NCBI GenBank assembly: GCA_900758315.1
Contig: CAAERF010000361.1
Span: forward strand, 1-12,670
Length of the DNA: 12,670 nt
Direction: 5' to 3'
From: an uncultured Oscillospiraceae bacterium
GTDB lineage: Bacteria; Bacillota; Clostridia; Oscillospirales; Oscillospiraceae
Shown here: in pieces, positions 7,084-12,670 of the stretch
Numbering within the stretch: the stretch's first letter is position 1
How the letters are laid out: every line of letters starts with the position of its first letter
The notes under the pieces: generated by a model
Database searches by the model: none
Told to the model about the DNA's origin: nothing
The model's input: the letters and a program-made list of their open reading frames with translations, nothing else
Program-made: the position numbers and the translations under genes

Positions 7084-7629
7084 ATGATTGCATATAAAGG
7101 ATTTCTTCCCGGCCTGATTTGCAGAGGTTACCAGTTCAGGATGGGACTCAATGTAACGGAAAAGGCCAACTGCGCTCATAATGGGTTTCACTGTGCTGAG
7201 GACCCATTGGATTGCTTGAGCTATTACGGAGATATAAACCACGCAGAATACTATATTGTCGATGCTGGTGGAGACATTGACGAGGATGATGTCGATTCCA
7301 AAATTTCCTGTACAGAGTTGACAATTTTGAAACGGCTGACAAAAAAAGAACTCTTCCTCCATGGCCTTGCTTTTATGGCAGACCACCCGAAGCGGAAGTG
7401 GAACAGCAATATAAAGGCGGACAAAGCTGAAGCGTGGAATGGCTATGCAGCGGTGCGCGGCGCCGACCCTATTGCAAAAGGGACTCGGAACGGAGATGTA
7501 CTTGCGTTTGCAAAAGAGGACGGCACCACCGGCGGCATCCAGCAGATCGTGGTGGCGGAGATCGACGGGAAAACGCTCCAACCAGGAATTTGGTATGGAG
7601 TGGAGCTTGAAAAAAGGATGGTGAACTAA
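7084..7629 (+). CDS. DUF7666-like protein of unknown function
   Basis: 181 residues, with AAGGGGGG (7070-7077) 6 nt before the ATG. The N terminus (MIAYKGFLPGLICRGYQF), then GFHCAEDPLDCLSYYG near residues 34-49, VDAGGDIDEDD near 59-69 and DSKISCTELTI near 71-81 match the DUF7666 pattern: a short beta-rich domain with a conserved GFH...PLD...YY core. The family has no known activity and appears often in phages and mobile elements. The second half (TTGGIQQIVVAEIDGKTLQPG near 147-167) looks like a small beta domain. It lies between the pcfK-like and pcfJ-like genes, with a 1-bp gap to pcfJ, so it is probably co-translated with them. No signal or membrane segment is seen. Confidence 0.72.
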   Translation: MIAYKGFLPGLICRGYQFRMGLNVTEKANCAHNGFHCAEDPLDCLSYYGDINHAEYYIVDAGGDIDEDDVDSKISCTELTILKRLTKKELFLHGLAFMADHPKRKWNSNIKADKAEAWNGYAAVRGADPIAKGTRNGDVLAFAKEDGTTGGIQQIVVAEIDGKTLQPGIWYGVELEKRMVN

Positions 7630-7630
7630 A

Positions 7631-9823
7631 TTGAGGAAATCTGCACTTCTGGCAATGCCGAAATTGACGGCAACGCCGGAGATGAAACAGGCAGCAATAG
7701 CAGATGAGCCGAAACAGCATGAAAGCCCCTATGGCTATCGCTATGTTGAACGGACCTACTATCCATATATGAACTGTGTCGTTCAGGATGGCATCCTCAA
7801 AGCGGCTTTTTATCTGCCGGAACATCTGCGGCTGGATGGCAACAATCCTGCTTATGAAGTGTTCCTTGACAAGAAAGCGCACCAGTTTCTGACTTACGAC
7901 CATTTAGAGAAAAAATGGCGGGACGCCAAACTGGACAGGCTGAATTGGCCGGGGAGAAACTATTATGCCACCTGCTGGGCCAGTGAGAAAGATGCTGCCG
8001 TAGTACAGGACTATCTTTGTGGGGAACGCGGCGGTGATCTCGGTATCCTTGATTTTCAGAGAAATGTACGGGACGAACAGTTGGAGCAGAGGCATAAACG
8101 AATTACCGGCGCGTGGGATCAGGATCTGGCTCAGGTGCCTGAACTGCCCAAGGATTGGATGCGCTGGATTGATAAGGTGGCTGTGCGGGAAAATTTCATC
8201 TTCTATCGCTATAAACGCGGCGGAGCCCAAAACGGTTATTGTACCTTTTGTGGGAAAGAGGTCCCTATATCCGGGCATCCATATCACAATAAGAAAGGAC
8301 GCTGTGCCTGCTGCCGGCATCCCATTGTATTCAAAGCCCTGGGGCGCGCCGGGTATATTCGGACAGAAAAGGACTATGCTTATCTGATTCAGCGGTGCAA
8401 GGATGGCTTTGTTCTCCGTGAATTCTGGGCAGAGAGGACTTACTGGAAAGACAGTCTGCCCTCTGGAAAGCCTTACTGGCATGAGTTTCGCCGTTCGATT
8501 TATGACCGCAGTGGAGAAATACGCTCTTACTATTGGGGCGTGTATTGCCAGCGGGAAACACGCTGGATTTCCGGTAATCCCTGCTACTATAGTTACTGTG
8601 GCAATCAGACAGGCAGGGTCTATGGCAAGAGCATTCCCTGCATGGAACAGAAGGAGCTGTTCGGCACTGGCCTTGTGCAGTGGATACGCACCCATCCGGT
8701 GACTGATCCGGAAAAGTATTTGGCTGTTTGGAAGCGGATGCCGAAGATGGAGCAGATTTGGAAGGCAGACTTGCCGAGGCTGACAAAAGAATGCTTTGAA
8801 CATTGTGATTCTGTGCGGGAACGGATACTCTATCCAAATGAGCCGCGACTGATTCGAGCATTGGGATTAGACGGCCCCAAATTCCGCCGTCTGCGGCAGA
8901 TAAATGGCGATACGGAAGACCTGGCATGGTTGCAGCTTGAAAAGCGGACCAATCAACGCATACCGGATGAACTGTTTCGCTGGTTTAAAAAAGAACGGAT
9001 CAGCGCCAAAGATATTCTGTTCATCGCGGACCGCATGAGTCCGATTCAGATCCGAAACTATCTGCAAAAACAGAAGCCGTATTTTGACGGAAGTTGTCGG
9101 CAGGCGTTGACCACATGGCAGGACTACCTTGCTATGGCAGAGCGTCTGCATATCGACACCAGCGATGAAATTATCTATCGTGCGCGTAAATTGCGCCAGC
9201 GGCATGATGAACTGGTTATCCAGTGTGAGGCTGGGAGTCTGGAGCTTCAAGCAGAGAACATGGACAAGAAGTACCCCAATGTTCGTTCCATCTGCGAGGA
9301 ATTGCAGAAAAAGTATGCGTATGCAGATGAGAATTATCTGGTCATTGCCCCTCAAAATACTTTCGATATTATCAAAGAGGGACGGATGCTTCACCATTGT
9401 GTCGGGAATGACGGCGCCGGCGAGCGGTACTATGACCGCATCGAGCGCCGGGAGAGCTTCATCATGTTTTTGCGCCGAGCGGAGGAACCAGAAGATCCCT
9501 ATTACACACTGGAGATCGAGCCGGACGGCACTGTGCGGCAAAAACGCACGCTGTTTGACCGCCAGCACGAGGACATTGAGCAGGCAACGGAATTTCTGCA
9601 GAAGTGGCAAAAAGTCATTGCGGCACGGCTCACTGGACGCGATTTGAAACTGGCTGAACAGAGCCGTATCCTTCGGAACGAGGAGTTTATCCAGATGAGG
9701 AAAGACCGGGTGATCATCCATACCGGCCATCTTGCGGGCCATTTGCTGGCAGATGTGCTTTTGGCTGACCTGATGGAAAACAAAGAAGCCATGCAGCAGC
9801 AGGAACTCCCTGCGGCGGCATGA
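7631..9823 (+). CDS. pcfJ: PcfJ-like protein with zinc ribbon
   Basis: 730 residues from a TTG start 1 bp after the preceding stop. AAGGA (7614-7618) lies 12 nt upstream, which is a weak site. The opening MRKSALLAMPKLTATPEM resembles family N termini, which supports this start over the ATG at 7655. A zinc-ribbon-like module has C204, C207 (CTFC) and C225, C228 (CACC). The PcfJ signature lies in the last third: FDIIKEGRMLHHCVGND at 578-593, then SFIMFLRRAEEPEDPYYTLEI near 609-629. The gap between is helical with many aromatic residues. The family was named on the conjugative plasmid pCF10; its molecular role is unknown. The conserved H588, H589 and C590 could be metal-binding or catalytic, which is my inference. 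A strong hairpin follows the gene. Confidence 0.85.
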   Translation: MRKSALLAMPKLTATPEMKQAAIADEPKQHESPYGYRYVERTYYPYMNCVVQDGILKAAFYLPEHLRLDGNNPAYEVFLDKKAHQFLTYDHLEKKWRDAKLDRLNWPGRNYYATCWASEKDAAVVQDYLCGERGGDLGILDFQRNVRDEQLEQRHKRITGAWDQDLAQVPELPKDWMRWIDKVAVRENFIFYRYKRGGAQNGYCTFCGKEVPISGHPYHNKKGRCACCRHPIVFKALGRAGYIRTEKDYAYLIQRCKDGFVLREFWAERTYWKDSLPSGKPYWHEFRRSIYDRSGEIRSYYWGVYCQRETRWISGNPCYYSYCGNQTGRVYGKSIPCMEQKELFGTGLVQWIRTHPVTDPEKYLAVWKRMPKMEQIWKADLPRLTKECFEHCDSVRERILYPNEPRLIRALGLDGPKFRRLRQINGDTEDLAWLQLEKRTNQRIPDELFRWFKKERISAKDILFIADRMSPIQIRNYLQKQKPYFDGSCRQALTTWQDYLAMAERLHIDTSDEIIYRARKLRQRHDELVIQCEAGSLELQAENMDKKYPNVRSICEELQKKYAYADENYLVIAPQNTFDIIKEGRMLHHCVGNDGAGERYYDRIERRESFIMFLRRAEEPEDPYYTLEIEPDGTVRQKRTLFDRQHEDIEQATEFLQKWQKVIAARLTGRDLKLAEQSRILRNEEFIQMRKDRVIIHTGHLAGHLLADVLLADLMENKEAMQQQELPAAA

Positions 9824-9834
9824 TGTAAGTACAA

Positions 9835-9864
9835 TGGCCGGGCGTCCTTCGGGGCGTCCGGCCA
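9835..9864 (+). other. Strong 13-bp RNA hairpin with UUCG tetraloop after pcfJ
   Basis: The 5' arm 9835-9847 (TGGCCGGGCGTCC) pairs along its full length with 9852-9864, with two G-U pairs and a TTCG loop closed by C-G, the very stable cUUCGg form. No T tract follows (ACTGTTAC), so it is not a standard Rho-independent terminator. It lies 11 bp after the pcfJ stop and 19 bp before the next ATG, outside the ribosome binding site (AAGGAGG, 9873-9879). It may stabilise or end the pcfJ message, or cause partial termination. Confidence 0.75.
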
Positions 9865-9883
9865 ACTGTTACAAGGAGGCTTT

Positions 9884-10366
9884 ATGAGAAAAACATATTT
9901 CGAGTACCACATCCACGGTTACCGCTATGCACCGGAGAGCTTCCGAATCTATAAAGGACTGCCGGGGCAGGAAAAGACGGAGCTCCCCCTGTCGGATGAG
10001 CAGCGTTATCAGATGGGGTATCTTTATCTGACGCAGGGCATCAAGAGCGCCGTAGACTATGTGAAGCATATCGAGCGGGAGCGGGAACGCAAGTGCCGCC
10101 TGTATATGACCTACGGCTTTATGCTCAAAGAAAATCCGCGCAGTTATGTGTACTGTGCAGACCTGCGATGCAGGGAGAACGACCCGCCGGCGGTGCGCCT
10201 GCAGACCCTGCGCGCATTCCGGGAGCATCTGGCCCAGAGCGAAGGCCGTATTGAGCAGAGCGTGGAGTGCGAACTGGATGGGCGTTACCGCCCTATCCAT
10301 ACGCGAAAGAATTATGTGACTGCGGACTTTGACCGGCCCATTGTGGTCTGGCTGAATATCAGATAG
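9884..10366 (+). CDS. Hypothetical protein (160 residues)
   Basis: I do not recognise a named family. AAGGAGG lies 4 nt before the ATG. The N terminus is rich in aromatic residues (MRKTYFEYHIHGYRYAPESF). A long charged helix with IERERERKCRLY follows near residues 63-74, then a strand region with SYVYCADLRC near 87-96, a helix RLQTLRAFREHLAQSEGRIEQ near 104-124, and a C-terminal strand DRPIVVWLNIR. The fold looks soluble and alpha/beta, and no membrane segment or signal peptide is seen. It opens a run of three small genes leading into ligA, with 12 bp to the next gene, so it is probably in the same transcription unit as ligA. Confidence 0.75.
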   Translation: MRKTYFEYHIHGYRYAPESFRIYKGLPGQEKTELPLSDEQRYQMGYLYLTQGIKSAVDYVKHIERERERKCRLYMTYGFMLKENPRSYVYCADLRCRENDPPAVRLQTLRAFREHLAQSEGRIEQSVECELDGRYRPIHTRKNYVTADFDRPIVVWLNIR

Positions 10367-10378
10367 AAGGAGAAGAAA

Positions 10379-10600
10379 ATGAAACAGATTGGAAATTTAG
10401 CAATCGTCTGCGCCCAGCGGCCTGATGTGTTGATGCAGATTTACGGTGGGACCGTGAGCATCCATGTGGGCGAAGGGCCGGAGCGGGCCACCCTCTCCAC
10501 TGCGTGGGAGGATGACGACGCCATTCAGGACATGATCAGGGAATTAAACTTTGGGCGCTATGCCGCCCATCCACGGAAGAAGGAAGAAGGTGCAGCATGA
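10379..10600 (+). CDS. Small hypothetical protein (73 residues)
   Basis: No family is recognised. GAAGGAGAAG lies just before the ATG. The protein is mainly beta at first (IGNLAIVCAQRPDVLMQIYG, then GTVSIHVGEGPERATLSTAW), has an acidic stretch EDDDAIQDMIREL that is probably a helix, and a basic tail (HPRKKEEGAA). It overlaps the next gene by 4 nt (ATGA), a sign of translational coupling. Confidence 0.68.
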   Translation: MKQIGNLAIVCAQRPDVLMQIYGGTVSIHVGEGPERATLSTAWEDDDAIQDMIRELNFGRYAAHPRKKEEGAA

Positions 10601-10917
10601 TTAAAAATTTGAATCAGCTCAAACGCAGGTTGCGGCCGGGCACACGCCTGGAGGTCACCGGCCACTGCCGGCCCGGATGCATCGGCCAACTGCGGGAGGT
10701 TACATGGGTCAATACCCAGGGTGTTTACACCAAAATCCTCAATCCGCCCGATCCGCGCATCAATGCGGCAAACGATGGACGGGGCTCCATAATGTGGTGG
10801 GGTGCAGCCAGCACCTGGTCATTTGAGGACGGTGTGTGCAGTTCATATATGAATCAAACAAAGACGGCGGAAACGCTGATTATGGCGTTCCGCGTTTTGG
10901 ATGAGGAGGCGGCCTGA
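10597..10917 (+). CDS. Small hypothetical protein, probable SH3-like beta barrel (106 residues)
   Basis: The start overlaps the stop of the previous gene as ATGA. After a basic N terminus (MIKNLNQLKRRLRPGTRLEV), the pattern CIGQLREVTWVNTQGVYTKI, GRGSIMWWGAASTWSFEDG and a C-terminal strand (TLIMAFRVLDEEAA) recalls a small beta-barrel family of mobile elements and phages whose members share 'R-V--TNG-Y' and 'W--YGKAS-W-F--G' features. The function is unknown. Its stop shares one base with the ligA start (TGATG), so translation of ligA probably follows from this gene. The fold assignment is inference from the strand pattern. Confidence 0.7.
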   Translation: MIKNLNQLKRRLRPGTRLEVTGHCRPGCIGQLREVTWVNTQGVYTKILNPPDPRINAANDGRGSIMWWGAASTWSFEDGVCSSYMNQTKTAETLIMAFRVLDEEAA

Positions 10918-12670
10918 TGGAACAGAATACTTTGAGAAAGCAGCGGGAGCTGACCGACCGGCTCAACCGCTACCGCAACGAATACTATAACTACAACAAT
11001 CCCAGCGTCAGCGATGAGGTCTATGACCGGCTCTTTGACGAACTTCACAAACTGGAACAGGAGACGGGCATCCAGATGTCGAACTCTCCCACTGTCACCG
11101 TGGGCTATCCCGTGGTAGGCAAGTTAGAGAAAACCGCCCATAAAATCCCGCTTCTTTCTCTGGATAAAGTAAAAAGCAGCGTGGATTTGTGCCGGTTTAT
11201 GGGCGAGCATCAGGTGATGATCATGCTCAAGTTGGACGGCCTTACCATCAAACTGACCTATGAGAACGGCGAACTGGTGGAAGCGGCCACACGGGGCGAT
11301 GGTGATGAGGGTGAGATTGTCACTCACAACGCCAGAGCAATCAGTGGGATTCCAGCCCATATTCAGTACCCGGGGCGTCTGGTAGTCACCGGTGAGGCGT
11401 TTATCCGTCCCCGTGATTTCGAGCGTCTGAACACTTCGATAGTGGATGAGAATGGTGAAACCTACAAGAATGGCCGTAATCTGGCGGCTGGCTCGGTGCG
11501 CCTGCGGGATGCCGGCGAGTGCATGGAGCGGTGTGTGACCTTCATGCCCTTCAATGTTCTGGAGGGTTTTGATGACCTGCCCCGCAAGTCGGAACGCCTC
11601 AAAGAACTTCGGCCGCTGGGCTTTACCCCGTGCAAGTATCTGGTGACGAAGCGGCCATTGACGCAGGCGGAGACCGAGGACGGCATCAAGCAGCTGCAGC
11701 AGTATGCAAAAGACAGCGATATTCCCATCGACGGCATCGTTGTAACCTACAATGATATTGCCTTTTCCAAAAGATGCGGGCGCACAGGACATCACTATAA
11801 GGACGGGCTGGCGTTCAAATTTGAGGACGAGCTGTTTAAGACAACACTTCGTTCCATCGAGTGGACGCCGGGACGGACTGGTGAGATTGCGCCTGTAGCC
11901 ATCTTTGCTCCAGTAGAAATCGAAGGATGCGAAGTGACACGGGCCAGCCTGCACAATCTGTCCTTCATTGAGGACCTGGAGCTGATGCCGGGCAACCGCA
12001 TACTGGTCAGCAAGCGGAATATGATCATTCCGCATGTGGAGGAAAACATGGACAGGGGCGGTTTCAATCTGGAAGCGGCGTTCCCGCACCAGTGCCCCTG
12101 CTGCGGCCAGTCTACCCGTATCCACGAAACCAAGGGACGGGATGAAAACGGCAAGGAGCGGATCATCAAGACTCTCTTCTGCGACAATGCCGCCTGCGAG
12201 ACACGAAAGCTCAAGCAGTTTGTCCATTTTGTCAGCAAAAAGGCGATGAACATTGAGGGGCTGTCCGAGGCGACGCTGGAAAAACTGATTGGCCGTGGAT
12301 GGATTCACAGCTATCTGGACCTCTATCGGCTGGACCAGCACCGGGACGAAATTATCCGTATGGATGGCTTTGGCACGAAGTCCTGGCAGCGCCTGTGGGA
12401 TGCTATCCAGCAGAGCCGCAACACCACCTTTGAACGGTATGTGATTGCCATGGACATTCCCATGATCGGCAACACAGCCAGCGGTGTTCTCTGCCGGGAG
12501 TTCCATGGCAGTCTTGACGAATTTAGGGACGCAGTTTATGCGGGCTACGATTTCCGTCAACTTCCGGACTTTGGTGATACGCTGCACAACAATATCCATG
12601 AATGGTTCTGCAATGAAGATAATTTTTGTATTTGGGAGGAATTACAGAAATTATCTTCATTGCAGAACCA
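10917..12670 (+). CDS. ligA: NAD-dependent DNA ligase LigA, divergent (3' partial)
   Basis: 584 codons are visible and no stop occurs before the window end. GAGGAGG lies 7 nt before the ATG. The role is nick sealing with NAD+ as cofactor. Domain Ia has YY at 23-24 and DEVYD at 33-37; the nucleotidyltransferase domain has SL at 81-82, the adenylated lysine K105 in KLDG, TRGDG at 125-129, GEAF at 159-162 and AFKFED at 299-304. The OB domain has GRTGEIAPVAIF at 319-330 and RASLHN at 342-347. The zinc finger is C393, C396, C422 and C427, and helix-hairpin-helix repeats follow (IEGLSEATLEKL, DGFGTKSW). The BRCT domain would lie beyond the window. By motif alignment with E. coli LigA, E113 becomes M103 and K290 becomes T277, and the usual RAGDVIP becomes KRNMIIP. 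It clearly is not a housekeeping-type LigA. The last ~23 codons overlap a palindrome, so sequence beyond about 12647 may not be real. Confidence 0.9.
   Translation, partial: MEQNTLRKQRELTDRLNRYRNEYYNYNNPSVSDEVYDRLFDELHKLEQETGIQMSNSPTVTVGYPVVGKLEKTAHKIPLLSLDKVKSSVDLCRFMGEHQVMIMLKLDGLTIKLTYENGELVEAATRGDGDEGEIVTHNARAISGIPAHIQYPGRLVVTGEAFIRPRDFERLNTSIVDENGETYKNGRNLAAGSVRLRDAGECMERCVTFMPFNVLEGFDDLPRKSERLKELRPLGFTPCKYLVTKRPLTQAETEDGIKQLQQYAKDSDIPIDGIVVTYNDIAFSKRCGRTGHHYKDGLAFKFEDELFKTTLRSIEWTPGRTGEIAPVAIFAPVEIEGCEVTRASLHNLSFIEDLELMPGNRILVSKRNMIIPHVEENMDRGGFNLEAAFPHQCPCCGQSTRIHETKGRDENGKERIIKTLFCDNAACETRKLKQFVHFVSKKAMNIEGLSEATLEKLIGRGWIHSYLDLYRLDQHRDEIIRMDGFGTKSWQRLWDAIQQSRNTTFERYVIAMDIPMIGNTASGVLCREFHGSLDEFRDAVYAGYDFRQLPDFGDTLHNNIHEWFCNEDNFCIWEELQKLSSLQN
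12603..12670. repeat. 28-bp inverted repeat ending at the last base of the window (probable fold-back)
   Basis: Bases 12603-12625 are perfectly complementary to 12648-12670. Inside that, one T-G pair (12626/12647) and four more pairs (12627-12630 with 12643-12646) leave a 12-nt loop (12631-12642). The left arm encodes LigA residues W563 to F570 and beyond in a good family context (IHEWFCNEDNF). The match continues right up to the window edge, so its true length is unknown. Confidence 0.9.

Noticed and set aside
7904..9865. Minus-strand open frames of 299 and 332 codons opposite pcfJ
   Set aside because: Both are fully covered by the pcfJ-like gene, which carries clear family motifs; the antisense translations look unlike real proteins.
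11124..12599. A 491-codon open frame on the minus strand opposite ligA
   Set aside because: It lies wholly inside a well-supported LigA coding region, its translation matches nothing I recognise and has low-complexity patches, and it has no convincing ribosome binding site. It is a shadow caused by codon bias.
1..12670. CRISPR arrays, tRNA or rRNA genes, insertion sequences, toxin-antitoxin pairs
   Set aside because: I looked for repeated direct units, cloverleaf-like segments, transposase motifs and small paired genes and saw none with adequate support.

Overview
The window reads like part of a large mobile element (integrative conjugative element, plasmid or phage-like element) from a gut-type Clostridia (Firmicutes) host. 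I infer this from the gene families: YqaJ-type recombinase, RecD2-like helicase, a DUF3854 primase, PcfK-like and PcfJ-like proteins first named on the enterococcal conjugative plasmid pCF10, and a second-type NAD-dependent DNA ligase. Purine-rich AAGGAGG-type ribosome binding sites, two TTG starts and moderate G+C by eye fit the same host. No integrase, relaxase, VirB4/VirD4, capsid, rRNA, tRNA or CRISPR gene lies in the window, so the kind of element cannot be settled here.

All eleven genes are on the + strand and tightly packed; the longest gap is 77 bp, so no stretch over 300 bp lacks a gene. Positions 2-3962 hold a recombination module: the C-terminal part of a YqaJ-family exonuclease, a RecD2-like helicase, and a 354-residue protein that may be a single-strand annealing protein. 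Positions 4002-6043 hold a zinc-ribbon/TOPRIM-like primase with a C-terminal YodL-like domain and an 83-residue orphan, closed by a clear Rho-independent terminator (6055-6095). Positions 6121-9823 hold a pcfK-like gene, a DUF7666-like gene and a pcfJ-like gene. After a strong UUCG-capped hairpin (9835-9864) come three small unknown genes and a divergent ligA that runs off the right end.

Together the recognised genes cover end processing (YqaJ), unwinding (RecD2), possibly annealing, priming and nick sealing (LigA), which is a near self-sufficient DNA replication and repair kit for the element. The roles of PcfK and PcfJ are unknown.

The most notable signals are a 28-bp inverted repeat that ends exactly at the last base of the window, inside ligA, and probably a fold-back artefact; a LigA that keeps the adenylated lysine but has lost two other conserved nucleotide-binding residues by motif alignment; a beta-clamp-binding-like peptide at the PcfK C terminus; and three RNA hairpins at gene junctions, one of which holds the primase ribosome binding site and start codon in its loop. 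I found no clearly new defence system.
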